Source of the DNA: CAYMAI01 sp964388445
Lineage (GTDB): Bacteria; 4484-113; JAGGVC01
DNA: 64,000 bases
NCBI GenBank assembly: GCA_964388445.1
Contig: CAYMAI010000003.1
Coordinates: forward strand, 248,001 to 312,000
Reading direction: 5' to 3'
In this document: piece by piece, positions 16,181-24,745 of the stretch
Numbering within the stretch: the stretch's first letter is position 1
How the letters are laid out: each line of letters opens with the position of its first letter
Program-made: the position numbers and the translations under genes
The notes under the pieces: model-generated
What the model was told of the DNA's origin: nothing
Seen by the model: the letters and a program-made list of their open reading frames with translations, nothing else
Databases searched by the model: none

Positions 16181-16714
16181 CTAAACGGTGAGCCTCCAGG
16201 ATTTATCCACTACTGCGCCCGTATCGACAATGAGCTGTCCGTCGTCAGGCGCTACTTCGATTTTGTAATAGTCCAGCGGGCGCGGTGCGGGACCCGCGTA
16301 ATTCGTCCCATCGCTTTTGAATTTGCTGCCGTGACACGGGCAGTGGAATTCAAACTCGCCGGTCCCGTCCTTCGGCTTTGCAATTTGGACGGTGCAACCG
16401 AGGTGAGTGCACCTGGCGGATATGCAGTGCAATGTTTGTCCATCACGGAAAATGAACAACCGGTACTCGCGCAAAAAAGTCGAGCCTTCGGCGAATTGAG
16501 CGAGTTTGCCGATTTTGAATTTGACCGGAAGTTCGTAAAGCACGTTGGGGATGCAAGAGCGCGCTGACATTAGAACCGGCGCGCCGATTGCCGCGGCGAC
16601 TGCTCCCGCGCCTACGTATTTAAGGAAATCGCGCCGTTCTTGCTTTTTGATTTCCTTCGAATTGCCGGCTTCCGAAGGCGTTTCAGGCTTTCCCGCGGTC
16701 TTACGCTTGCTCAT
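16181..16714 (-). CDS. Rieske iron-sulfur protein
   Basis: A 177-residue protein. An N-terminal twin-arginine-like signal (QERRDFLKYVGAGAVAAAIG) both exports and anchors it. The 2Fe-2S site is formed by CTHLGC and CPCHGS. The C-terminus carries the usual PAPRPLDYYKIEV fold-closing strand. It accepts electrons from quinol at the cytochrome b encoded just downstream and hands them to the cytochrome c. GGAGG nine bases before the ATG supports the start, which overlaps the end of the upstream oxidoreductase gene by 14 bases. Confidence 0.93.
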   Translation of the reverse strand: MSKRKTAGKPETPSEAGNSKEIKKQERRDFLKYVGAGAVAAAIGAPVLMSARSCIPNVLYELPVKFKIGKLAQFAEGSTFLREYRLFIFRDGQTLHCISARCTHLGCTVQIAKPKDGTGEFEFHCPCHGSKFKSDGTNYAGPAPRPLDYYKIEVAPDDGQLIVDTGAVVDKSWRLTV

Positions 16715-18641
16715 AATACATAACCTCCATCGTCATTGCGTCGGTGGGACAGCGGATTGCGCATAGCCCGCACCTGATACATCTTTCGTCGTCTTTCATC
16801 ATTACCGACAGGGTTTCTTCTCTGCCAAGACCGTTTAACTCGAAAACTTTTTCAAGTTCCGATTCGGAGATGTCCACATCTTCGAAAGGAACGAGTTTCA
16901 GGCAGCTTTCTGGACATATATCGACGCAGCGGTTGCATAGAACGCAAAGCGCCGCGTCGTAAACCGTTTGGATATGGCATGACAAACATCGGACAGCTTG
17001 ATCTATCGCTTCGCTTTCGCCGTACACGCTTTCGACTTCGCTAATTCCGGTGCGGCGCCCGATATTCGACGTGGGGGGAGCGAGTCTTGCGGCCTGTTCG
17101 TAGCCTTCTGCTCTTTCGTAGCGGTTGGTCGGGATTTTTTCGAACCTGAAACTGAATTTCGGTTTCCCGGTTTCGCCGAGCAAATAATCGTTTATCGACT
17201 GGGCGGCGCGTTTTCCGTCCGCAACCGCATCGATGAGGTTTCTGGGGCCGAAAGCGACGTCTCCACCCGCGAAAATCATAGGGTTTGTCGTTGAAAGCGT
17301 TTCGGGGAAAATTTTCACGGTGCCTTGCGGAGTGGTTTCGACGCCGTCTGCGGGAGTCAAAAATTCCAAATCCGCTTGTTGGCCTATTGCGAGAATTACT
17401 AGGTCGGCATCGACTTCTTCCGTTATCGATTCGTCGTAAACCGGACTAAACCTTCCGTTTTCGTCGTAAGTGCGGGTAACGCCGATCATTTTTGCTTTCT
17501 CAACCTTACCGTTCCCGATGAACTCTTTGACCCCGCGCTGTGGCATAAAGGTAATCCCTTCAACCAGAGTTTCGTGAAATTCTTCCCGGCCTTGCTGGGT
17601 ACGCGTTACCGGCATTTCTTCGTAGCTTTCTAGGCACGCGAGCGTCACCTTTGCGCCCGCGCGCGCGGCAAGCCGTGCCGCGTCGAGCGCGGCCGCCATA
17701 TTCGTGGAGACCGATTCGCCGGGTTCCGCCGCGCTTTCCGCAGCCGCTGCGCGAAGCGCCATTCGGGCGGCATCGAACGCGACAAAACCGCCGCCGATTA
17801 CCAATACTTTGTCGGCTTTCGGGACCTTGAATCCGTTGTTTATGTTTATCAGATAATCGATTGCGCGGACGATTCCATCCTTGTCGTTGCCCGGGCAATT
17901 CATGTCGCGGCCTTGCATCAAACCGGTAGCAATGAAAACCGCTTCGAAACCGCTGTCCTTGAGCGCAGGAATTCCGTTTTCTGCCGTCAAACGGACGCCG
18001 TATTTAAAATCGACTCCCAAATCGGAGATTGCCAATACTTCCTTGTCCAATACGCCTCGCGGCAATCTGAATTCCGGTATTCCGTGAAACGCCATACCGC
18101 CCGCCCTTCCGCTCGCTTCGAAGACCGTAACCGAGAATCCGAGAAGGGCGAGGTCGTGCGCGCATGCGAGACCGGCAGGACCCGCGCCGATTACAGCAAC
18201 TTTCCGGCCTTCGGCGGCTGGATTACGTGAGGCCGAAACGCTTGGAAGATGCCATTTCCATTTGCTGCCTTCGTCGGGCTTCGGATCGTAGAGCGCCTCC
18301 ATCGATATCGGGGCGCGGGATTCGATACCATATCTTTCGGTCACGACGCGCTTTAAAGCCCTGATGCTCACCGGAGCATCGAACAATCCGCGCCGGCATT
18401 TGTCCTCGCATGGGGCGGCGCAAATGCGGCCGCAAATCGACGCGAGCGGATTGGGGGAGCGGGCTGTTAAGTATGCCTCTTCGAACTTGCCTTCGGATAT
18501 TAGCTGTACATACCTGCCGGCGTCGGTTTTGACGGGGCAGCCGATTTGACATGGCACTCGCCCGGTATAGTATTCCGCGTCGGGCAACTCTACACGGTAT
18601 GGCTTGCCGATGGATTTGTCAGCTGTCTTACTTGCGCCCAT
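16701..18641 (-). CDS. GltD-like FAD/NAD(P) oxidoreductase with C-terminal ferredoxin domain
   Basis: A 646-residue protein. Domain order is: N-terminal Cys-rich Fe-S helical domain (CQIGCPVKTDAGRYV, then CGRICAAPCEDKCRRG), FAD-binding GAGPAGLACAHDLA near residue 155, a second dinucleotide fold (VIGGGFVAFDAARMA) and a C-terminal ferredoxin-like part with two Cys clusters (CVLCNRCVDICPESC and CIRCGLCAIRCPTDA). This is the glutamate synthase small-subunit fold used by many electron-transfer enzymes. No large GltB subunit is present, so amino-acid synthesis is unlikely. In this operon it probably supplies or balances electrons for the quinone pool or bc complex, which is inference. It overlaps the Rrf2 gene by 14 bases. 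Confidence 0.85.
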   Translation of the reverse strand: MGASKTADKSIGKPYRVELPDAEYYTGRVPCQIGCPVKTDAGRYVQLISEGKFEEAYLTARSPNPLASICGRICAAPCEDKCRRGLFDAPVSIRALKRVVTERYGIESRAPISMEALYDPKPDEGSKWKWHLPSVSASRNPAAEGRKVAVIGAGPAGLACAHDLALLGFSVTVFEASGRAGGMAFHGIPEFRLPRGVLDKEVLAISDLGVDFKYGVRLTAENGIPALKDSGFEAVFIATGLMQGRDMNCPGNDKDGIVRAIDYLININNGFKVPKADKVLVIGGGFVAFDAARMALRAAAAESAAEPGESVSTNMAAALDAARLAARAGAKVTLACLESYEEMPVTRTQQGREEFHETLVEGITFMPQRGVKEFIGNGKVEKAKMIGVTRTYDENGRFSPVYDESITEEVDADLVILAIGQQADLEFLTPADGVETTPQGTVKIFPETLSTTNPMIFAGGDVAFGPRNLIDAVADGKRAAQSINDYLLGETGKPKFSFRFEKIPTNRYERAEGYEQAARLAPPTSNIGRRTGISEVESVYGESEAIDQAVRCLSCHIQTVYDAALCVLCNRCVDICPESCLKLVPFEDVDISESELEKVFELNGLGREETLSVMMKDDERCIRCGLCAIRCPTDAMTMEVMYYEQA

Positions 18642-19152
18642 GTTTTGCCGCTCCTTTTTTCTTTACGCTCGCCGATGCCGATTTCCATGCATCTTTATTT
18701 GCAGCAAGAGCGCCGTCGCATTCGAGAGATGAAATGAGCAATCCTTCAGAACTTGCGATATCCGCGAAATTCGTGACTCTCATGAAACCGAGCACGAGTT
18801 GATTTACCTTCAAAGAAATACAACCGAATATGCATTCGCTTCCCGTGCATTTCGGAGGCGTGAGTATGCAATTGGTATCGCCCGCATAAGATTCGATGGC
18901 TTCGAAGACCTCAAGCATTGAAATATCCTCGGAAGGTTTGTTCAGCCTGAAGCCGCCCCCGGGACCGCGCACCGATGCCACGATTTTACTTTTGACGAGT
19001 TTCTGCATCACTTTCGACAAATGCGTTTCCGAAACCGAAAGTTCTCCCGCGATTTCCGCGGTGGTTATTTTCGATTCCGGTTTTTTGGCGAGCAGACATA
19101 CCGCGTGAAGCGCTATGGCAGCACCTTCAGAAATTCTAAGCAAGCTTGGCAA
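18628..19152 (-). CDS. Rrf2-family regulator of the nos operon
   Basis: A 174-residue protein. The winged helix-turn-helix comes first (ITTAEIAGELSVSETHLSKVMQKLVKSKIV), then the Rrf2 wing VRGPGGGFRLNKP, then a Cys cluster (CILTPPKC, SEC, FGC near residues 94-111) that in this family binds an Fe-S cluster sensing NO, oxygen or Fe-S status. Translation starts at TTG, supported by AGGAG six bases upstream. The Lys-rich tail (SVKKKGAAKHGRK) is unusual. As first gene of the nos transcription unit, with an inverted repeat on its own promoter, it is likely an autoregulator of N2O respiration, comparable to NsrR or IscR in logic. Confidence 0.85.
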   Translation of the reverse strand: MPSLLRISEGAAIALHAVCLLAKKPESKITTAEIAGELSVSETHLSKVMQKLVKSKIVASVRGPGGGFRLNKPSEDISMLEVFEAIESYAGDTNCILTPPKCTGSECIFGCISLKVNQLVLGFMRVTNFADIASSEGLLISSLECDGALAANKDAWKSASASVKKKGAAKHGRK

Positions 19153-19169
19153 GGCAAACTCCTATAACA

Positions 19170-19212
19170 GGAATTACAGTACCAGTATTCCAGATTTATC
19201 CGGCTGTGTCAA
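19170..19212 (-). promoter_or_regulatory. nos operon promoter with overlapping inverted-repeat operator
   Basis: On the minus strand TTGACA (19207-19212) and AATACT (19184-19189) are spaced 17 bp. The inverted repeat GGAAT-N12-ATTCC at 19170-19191 (7 of 11 arm positions match) covers the -10 box and the start point. That is where a repressing Rrf2 protein would bind. The ribosome site and TTG start of the Rrf2 gene follow about 18 bases later. No terminator is seen down to nosY, so about 11.8 kb may be transcribed from here. Confidence 0.65.
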
Positions 19213-19494
19213 CTGCTACTGCTTAAAGTGCCAAAAAAGTTCGACTGCCGCTTCCGCATGCTTTACGCGCCGGTCAGGCAAGTACTTTCACAAAGTAGGT
19301 TTCGACGGGGAAAGGCAATCCCCTTTGAATAATGCAGATATAGCGGAGGTAAGATATCCGTGTTTGCGATTCTTCTCGCGAACATCACAAGCCCCGCGCC
19401 ACAAGCGAAAAACGGAAATTGAAAAAATCTTAATGTAAAATCCAAATTCGGGATGTGCCTTAAGTTACGTCCCAATTCGAGCGAGGTGTTTCAG
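19213..19494. other. Intergenic region between divergent units, no gene found
   Basis: This stretch separates the nos operon from the DUF438 gene. A TAAAAT word near 19434 could be the -10 of the plus-strand gene, but no good -35 is visible. A GGAGG at about 19347 is followed only by a 20-codon open frame. I see no RNA gene or terminator. Confidence 0.4.
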
Positions 19495-20946
19495 GTGATT
19501 TTAAGCGCAAAAACAAAAGTATTCGAATTGACGGAAGCTTATCCGTTCCTCATAGACTTTCTTGCCGACTACAACCAGAAGTTTGCCGGGCTTAAAAATC
19601 CGGTGCTGAGAAAAACGTTCGGCAGGGCGGCTACAATTGGCCGCGCGTGTGCAATCGGCGGAAGCGATCCTGCGGAATTGCTTCGCGCTATCAAAACCAA
19701 AATCGAAGAAACGACCGGTGAAAAAATAGAACTCGATTTGCTTTCAGCACCGGCATCGCTTGAGGAAAGACAGCATACTTTGAAAAAAATCATCGAGGAT
19801 CTGCACGCCGGAGCGCCGATGGAAGAACTTAAAAAACGCTTCGCCGAGCTTATCGAAGACATCGGGCCGACAGAGATCGCCGAAATGGAACAGGCGCTCA
19901 TCGCCGCCGGAATGCCGGATACCGAAATCAAGAAGCTCTGCGACGTTCACGTCGAGGTATTTCGCGACGCATTAAAAGACCAAGACACTCCGAAGCTTCC
20001 GCCTGGTCACCCCGTAAACACGTTTATGGCGGAAAATCAGATTTTTCTCGATATTGCAGGCTTGCTTCGAGAATCGTGCATACATTTGGGTGAGTCGCCG
20101 TCCGAAAGCGAGCTAATAAACAACGCGGCCTCTATTTCTGAAATTCTGGACAAGCTTTCGAAAGTGGATTTGCACTACCTTCGTAAGGAGAATCAGCTTT
20201 TCCCCCGGCTCGAAGAGCATGGCGTAACCGGGCCGCCCAAGGTAATGTGGGCTGTGCACGACGACATTCGGGCAACAATAAAAAAGGCGCAGGCGCATCT
20301 AAAGGCTGGCGAAGCCGATGAATTTGTCAAAGCCGCACTCTCAGCGGCAACTCAGGTTACCGAAATGGTGTTCAAGGAGGAACATATACTTTTCCCTATG
20401 TCTCTCGATGTACTTGGCGAGCAAGATTGGATAAAGGTGCGCCAAGGCGAGGAAGAACTTGGATTTGCGTTCGTAACTCCCGGCAACGAATGGAATCCTC
20501 AATTCGAGGATTCGACTGCCGATGACGGAAAGGGATTGGGTAGGGTTTATCTCGAAGTAGGCGCTCTCACACAAGACCAAGTCAATTTGCTCTTCACGCA
20601 TCTTCCGCTCGAGGTAAGCTTTACGGACGAAAATCATGTCGTGCGCTATTACTCTCAAGGAAAAGAGCGAATATTTCCCCGCAGTCCCGGTGTCATCGGC
20701 CGCCATGTTGAAAACTGCCATCCGCCGAAAAGCCTTCATATGGTTAGAGAAATTTTGCGCAAATTCGAAAACGGAGAACGGGACGTTGCCGAATTTTGGA
20801 TCGATTTTCAGGACAAGTTCGTTCATATCAGATATTTCGCTTTGAGGGATGAGGAAGGGAATTTCAAAGGCACAATGGAAGTCGTCCAAGACGTGTCCGG
20901 CATTCGGAATCTTACCGGAGAACGAAGGTTGCTTGAATGGAAATAA
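19495..20946 (+). CDS. DUF438/hemerythrin/PAS sensor-like protein
   Basis: A 483-residue protein from a GTG at 19495 with GAGGTG six bases upstream; an ATG at 19453 is possible but has a weaker site. An N-terminal DUF1858-like helical domain (TKVFELTEAYPFLIDFLADYN) is followed by DUF438 (about residues 95-165). A hemerythrin-like four-helix domain has His/Glu positions in GHPVNTFM, LHYLRKENQLFPRLEEH, MWAVHDDIR and FKEEHILFP. A C-terminal PAS-like domain contains the NCHPPKSLHMVREI segment. Such proteins are thought to sense oxygen, NO or redox state and are soluble. Divergence from the N2O operon fits a role in nitrogen-oxide handling, but no output domain is present. Confidence 0.85.
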   Translation: MILSAKTKVFELTEAYPFLIDFLADYNQKFAGLKNPVLRKTFGRAATIGRACAIGGSDPAELLRAIKTKIEETTGEKIELDLLSAPASLEERQHTLKKIIEDLHAGAPMEELKKRFAELIEDIGPTEIAEMEQALIAAGMPDTEIKKLCDVHVEVFRDALKDQDTPKLPPGHPVNTFMAENQIFLDIAGLLRESCIHLGESPSESELINNAASISEILDKLSKVDLHYLRKENQLFPRLEEHGVTGPPKVMWAVHDDIRATIKKAQAHLKAGEADEFVKAALSAATQVTEMVFKEEHILFPMSLDVLGEQDWIKVRQGEEELGFAFVTPGNEWNPQFEDSTADDGKGLGRVYLEVGALTQDQVNLLFTHLPLEVSFTDENHVVRYYSQGKERIFPRSPGVIGRHVENCHPPKSLHMVREILRKFENGERDVAEFWIDFQDKFVHIRYFALRDEEGNFKGTMEVVQDVSGIRNLTGERRLLEWK

Positions 20947-20974
20947 TGAATGCTTCCTTTACGTTGGTAGCGTT

Positions 20975-21649
20975 CTAGAAGAAACCGCCGGGCGGATGCC
21001 ATTCGAATTCGGCGCTTTTTTCGATTATATTTTCGATGTAATTTACGTTTTCCACCAGCCTGTCGAAAACCGGACTGCTTCTTGTCAACCTGCACGCGCC
21101 GTCGTAGACCGCTAGGCAAGAGATTAGGTTCTGCACCATTTCTTTATTCGTAAAGCTTTCGTGAATGCGCGGCATTGCGCCTTTCCAACGGCCTTTCATT
21201 TCGGATACTGCATTTAGGTGCTTTTTACCAGCAAGTCCGAGTTCCTTAGCAATTTCGGTCTTTTCGTGAATCATGTCGCCCTTGAAAAGCGCAAATCCGC
21301 GGCTTACGGTCTTTAAGCCTACGAAATATAATGTGGCATCGAGGCTTTTGCGGACAATCAAATAAAGCCGCCAAGCTCGATGGTCAATTTCGTAGATTGG
21401 CAAAAACGGCTTATACCAGCCCAAAACTTCGAATCTATTAAGTCCGTTGCGCATTTCGCGCCATTCTGGCTGGTCGTAAGTACCGAAAACGATTTCAACC
21501 TCATACTGATTTCTGTAATCGGAATGATAGCGAACAAGCTCGCTGCCTGCGGCTGCAATCAGGCGCAACGCTTTTACGGGCTGGGGTACCGTGCGCCTTG
21601 CGACGCCGGCCCTCACCAGCCTGTCAACGGTTCCTTCCCCCGGCGCCAT
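20975..21649 (-). CDS. Protein of unknown function (possibly leaderless mRNA)
   Basis: A 224-residue soluble protein without signal or membrane segment. I recognise no family. The N-terminal half has beta-alpha character (NQYEVEIVFGTYDQPEWREM, then LYLIVRKSLDATLYFVGLKTVSRG), and the C-terminal half is helical with charged repeats. A TATACT word (21658-21663) ends 8 bases before the ATG and there is no ribosome site, so transcription would begin at about the start codon. It is convergent with the DUF438 gene and divergent from the cysteine desulfurase gene. Codon use looks like that of its neighbours, which supports a real gene. Confidence 0.6.
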   Translation of the reverse strand: MAPGEGTVDRLVRAGVARRTVPQPVKALRLIAAAGSELVRYHSDYRNQYEVEIVFGTYDQPEWREMRNGLNRFEVLGWYKPFLPIYEIDHRAWRLYLIVRKSLDATLYFVGLKTVSRGFALFKGDMIHEKTEIAKELGLAGKKHLNAVSEMKGRWKGAMPRIHESFTNKEMVQNLISCLAVYDGACRLTRSSPVFDRLVENVNYIENIIEKSAEFEWHPPGGFF

Positions 21650-21835
21650 ACATTATTAGTATACCCCCACAAATGGCTGGAAGGTTGCCTAAGAAGCAAG
21701 TAAGTTTCGGCATCGGCGGAATTACGAACGACATTCCGGCGCCTTTTGCATTTCAAACGGCTAAAGCTACAAAAACTGCGGATTTTTCGCTATAAGTAGT
21801 TTTCTTTTCCGAATCGCGGAATCAAAGAGTGTCCA

Positions 21836-22993
21836 ATGCGTACTGTTTATCTGGATCATTCGGCAACTTCGTATGTGTTGCCTGAAGTGCTCGAAGCTAT
21901 GCTGCCGTATTTCGGCGAGTACTTCGGCAATCCGTCAAGTCTTCATTCTTTCGGCAGACACACGCGTAAAGTTTTGGAAGACTGCCGGGAAAAAGTAGCG
22001 GACCTTATGGGCGTTGCACCCGGTGAAGTCGTTTTTACCGGCGGAGGTAGCGAAGCAGACAACTGCGCAATCATAGGCAGCCTTCTCGCAATGAAGGATA
22101 AAGGCAATCACATTATTACTTCTTCCATCGAACATCACGCGGTTGAGCATTCGTGTAACTTCGCCAAGAAGTATCTCGGAGCGGACGTGACTTTCGTACC
22201 GGTGGACAGAAATGCCCGCATAGACGTCGAGTTTTTTGAAAAAGCCATTACCGACAAAACCGTTCTCGTAACCATCATGAGCGCGAACAACGAAGTCGGC
22301 ACGATTCAAGATTTAGACTTGATTGCGGGCATTTGCGCCGAAAAAGGCGTCAGGTTTCACACCGACGCCGTTCAATCGATTGGGTTGCACGACTTGAAGC
22401 TGAACGAAAGGCCCATACCGCTCGCCAGTTTCGCCGCTCACAAGTTCTATGGGCCGAAGGGTATCGGTTGTTTGATAAAGCGAAAGGGCTACAAAGTAAT
22501 TCCGCTGATTCATGGCGGTTCTCAAGAATTCGGCTTGAGGGCCGGCACGGAAAATCTCGCAGGTATCGTCGGCCTAACCGCGGCTCTTGAAATCGCGATT
22601 CGCGAAATGAACAAGAATGTCGCAAGGCTTACGGCCTTGAGAGACAGGTTTATCAAAGGAGTTCTCGAAAGCGTGCCGGAAACTTCGCTTAACGGCGACC
22701 CGGTGAACCGCTTGCCCCATAACGCCAGCATTGCGTTCAAACGAATCGAAGGCGAAAGCATACTTTTGCAATTGGACATGCATGGCGTCGCAGCATCGAG
22801 CGGCAGCGCTTGCACTTCTACTAGCCTGAATCCGAGCCACGTGCTAACCGCGATGGGGCTCGACCCCGTGGAAATTCACGGAAGCGTCAGGTTTACTTTG
22901 GGGCATAGAACAAGCGAGGAAGATGTCGACTATGTCATAGAGCTTTTGCCCGGCATAGTGGAAAAACTGCGCAGTATCACAGCGGTGTATTAA
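21836..22993 (+). CDS. Cysteine desulfurase (NifS/IscS family)
   Basis: A 385-residue PLP enzyme that removes sulfur from cysteine for Fe-S cluster or tRNA thiolation pathways. Visible are YLDHSATSYVLPEV at the N-terminus, the cofactor region GGSEADNCAI and SSIEHHAVEHS, the PLP lysine in SFAAHKFYGPKG, and the sulfur-carrying Cys in the loop SSGSACTSTSLNPSHVL. Length is normal for class I (IscS/NifS). No iscU, mnmA or iscR neighbour is present. The Shine-Dalgarno is weak (AAAGAG, 6 bases). The Asp of the usual LDNNAT is retained as LDHSAT. Confidence 0.92.
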   Translation: MRTVYLDHSATSYVLPEVLEAMLPYFGEYFGNPSSLHSFGRHTRKVLEDCREKVADLMGVAPGEVVFTGGGSEADNCAIIGSLLAMKDKGNHIITSSIEHHAVEHSCNFAKKYLGADVTFVPVDRNARIDVEFFEKAITDKTVLVTIMSANNEVGTIQDLDLIAGICAEKGVRFHTDAVQSIGLHDLKLNERPIPLASFAAHKFYGPKGIGCLIKRKGYKVIPLIHGGSQEFGLRAGTENLAGIVGLTAALEIAIREMNKNVARLTALRDRFIKGVLESVPETSLNGDPVNRLPHNASIAFKRIEGESILLQLDMHGVAASSGSACTSTSLNPSHVLTAMGLDPVEIHGSVRFTLGHRTSEEDVDYVIELLPGIVEKLRSITAVY

Positions 22994-23015
22994 GAATCCG
23001 TATACCGCAGTGCCT

Positions 23016-23888
23016 TTACTCGCCGGTATGCTTAAATCCCCATTTGAATTTCTTCATTAAAGTATCGAAGAAGTTGAATTCGTGTAGCCTTATCAGCTTT
23101 AAGTTTTTTTCATAGCGCCGCACGTGGACTTCATCTCCGTGAGCCAGATTATAGAAAACTTGGCCGTCGAAAGTAGCCATAATCGGCGGATTAGCGACAT
23201 CGGGCAGAACTCGCACAAGTTCGCTGTCGGGAACTACAACCGGACGAATATATAAGGAGTGAGCGCATATCGGCGTCAAAATGAATGAATTGAGCGTCGG
23301 CGCGAGAATCGGTCCGCCCGCGGCCATCGCGTATGCCGTGCTTCCCGTCGGCGTACTTACGATCAGCCCGTCCGCCAGATAGCTTACCAAGTAAGTATCG
23401 CTGATAAAGCAGTCCAAATCCAGCATTCTCGGAAGCTGCGCGTTTCCGACAACGATGTCGTTCAAAGCGATATTCGAATACAGCGTCTTGCCTTCCCGGA
23501 CAATGTGTCCTTCGAGCATCATTCGCTGCTCGGTTTCAAAATCCCCGTTTGCGAGCACCTTGGCAAGTGTGCTGAATGAATCAAGTTTCGCTTGACAAAG
23601 AAAGCCTAACTTGCCGACTTCGACGCCGATAATCGGTATTCCCGCACGGGCAGCTAGCCGGCTGGCGCCGAGAAATGTGCCGTCTCCGCCGACAACGACC
23701 AGCAAATCGATTCCATTGCCGGGCGGAATTTCGGCAGGCTTCGCGGGGTCGACTTCGTTATTGGGGGGGCGAATTATTATATGCTCGAAACCGCATTTCG
23801 CAAGATCCGGCACGATTTTTTCCGCGAGCAGCCGGTCGCTTACGCGATATGGATGAGGAATTATGCCGACTTTGCCGTACTTCGCCAA
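23016..23888 (-). CDS. nadK: NAD kinase
   Basis: A 290-residue cytoplasmic enzyme that phosphorylates NAD to NADP. It has the GGDG motif (VVVGGDGTFLGASR), the NE/D-type segment (NIALNDIVVGNAQ), the DGLIVSTPTGSTAYAMAAGGPI loop and the C-terminal PICAHSL stretch of the family. Translation appears to start at TTG, with AGGCGG about six bases upstream. It follows tlyA by 11 bases, a common pairing in which the S4/FtsJ methyltransferase and NAD kinase genes sit together. Confidence 0.93.
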   Translation of the reverse strand: MAKYGKVGIIPHPYRVSDRLLAEKIVPDLAKCGFEHIIIRPPNNEVDPAKPAEIPPGNGIDLLVVVGGDGTFLGASRLAARAGIPIIGVEVGKLGFLCQAKLDSFSTLAKVLANGDFETEQRMMLEGHIVREGKTLYSNIALNDIVVGNAQLPRMLDLDCFISDTYLVSYLADGLIVSTPTGSTAYAMAAGGPILAPTLNSFILTPICAHSLYIRPVVVPDSELVRVLPDVANPPIMATFDGQVFYNLAHGDEVHVRRYEKNLKLIRLHEFNFFDTLMKKFKWGFKHTGE

Positions 23889-23899
23889 GTTTATGCCGC

Positions 23900-24745
23900 C
23901 TAAACAGAATCCATCAAATCGCCTACAATCTTAACATAATCCTGCTGCAGCAAATTGGGCGGACTTGGCTCGAATCTTACTAAGAATTCACGATTCCCTT
24001 TCGCGCCCTTAACTGGGCTTTCAAGAATTCTCTTTGCGACAAATCCCGCATTACCGAGTTCAAGTAATATTTTATGCAAAACTTGCCTTAGTAATTCAGG
24101 AGACTCGATCACGCCTTTCCGGTAGCCTTCCCGATTTGCCCAAGATTTCGGTATTTCAAATTGCGGCTTAAACAGCGCGATTAATATGCCGCTTTCGGTC
24201 ATTAACGGAAAAACGGCGGGAAGTATTTTCGAAAGCGATATGTGGTTGACGTCGATTGCCGCAATTTCTATTGCGTCCGGTACGAGAACCTTCGAAAGCG
24301 ATCTGGCATTGGTCCGCTCCAATACAAATACGCATGGATGGTTGCGAAGTTCCCATTCGAGCAATCCGTAGCCGACATCCACCGCATAAACTTTCCGCGC
24401 GCCGTATGCCAAAAGGCAATCCGTAAATCCGCCCGTGGAAGAACCCGCGTCAAGGCATATTTTAGAGGCCGGATCGATTTCCAACCCAGCAAGCGCATGC
24501 TCGAGCTTAATGCCTCCCCTGCTCACAAAGCTTTTGCCCTGCCCCGTAGCCTTAATCTCCGTTTCAAGCGGCAATAAGGCACATTCGTCATAGATGCGGT
24601 CGCCGCCAGCAATAATTCTTCCGCGGCGAATTAGCTTTTTTGCGTCTTCGGCGCTTTTGGCAATGCCATTTTTGACTAGAAGTTCCGAAATAGGCATTCC
24701 GGCACTTTCGCCGCTAACCTTATCGTCAGATGATGCTGTAGCCAT
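23900..24745 (-). CDS. tlyA: TlyA-family rRNA 2'-O-methyltransferase
   Basis: A 281-residue protein with an N-terminal S4 RNA-binding domain (ISELLVKNGIAKSAEDAKKLIRRGRI) and a C-terminal FtsJ-like SAM methyltransferase (CLDAGSSTGGFTDCLLAYGARKVYAVDVGYGLL; catalytic-type Lys in LFKPQFE). TlyA methylates ribose in 16S and/or 23S rRNA. The S4 domain start at residue 18 means the N-terminal extension MATASSDDKVSGESAG is dispensable; the start codon has no clear ribosome site, and the gene overlaps the upstream DUF212 gene by 20 bases. Confidence 0.9.
   Translation of the reverse strand: MATASSDDKVSGESAGMPISELLVKNGIAKSAEDAKKLIRRGRIIAGGDRIYDECALLPLETEIKATGQGKSFVSRGGIKLEHALAGLEIDPASKICLDAGSSTGGFTDCLLAYGARKVYAVDVGYGLLEWELRNHPCVFVLERTNARSLSKVLVPDAIEIAAIDVNHISLSKILPAVFPLMTESGILIALFKPQFEIPKSWANREGYRKGVIESPELLRQVLHKILLELGNAGFVAKRILESPVKGAKGNREFLVRFEPSPPNLLQQDYVKIVGDLMDSV

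Noticed and set aside
16701..18641. Glutamate synthase small subunit (GltD)
   Set aside because: The fold is right, but no GltB large subunit is present, two extra ferredoxin-type clusters are fused at the C-terminus, and the gene sits in a respiratory operon.
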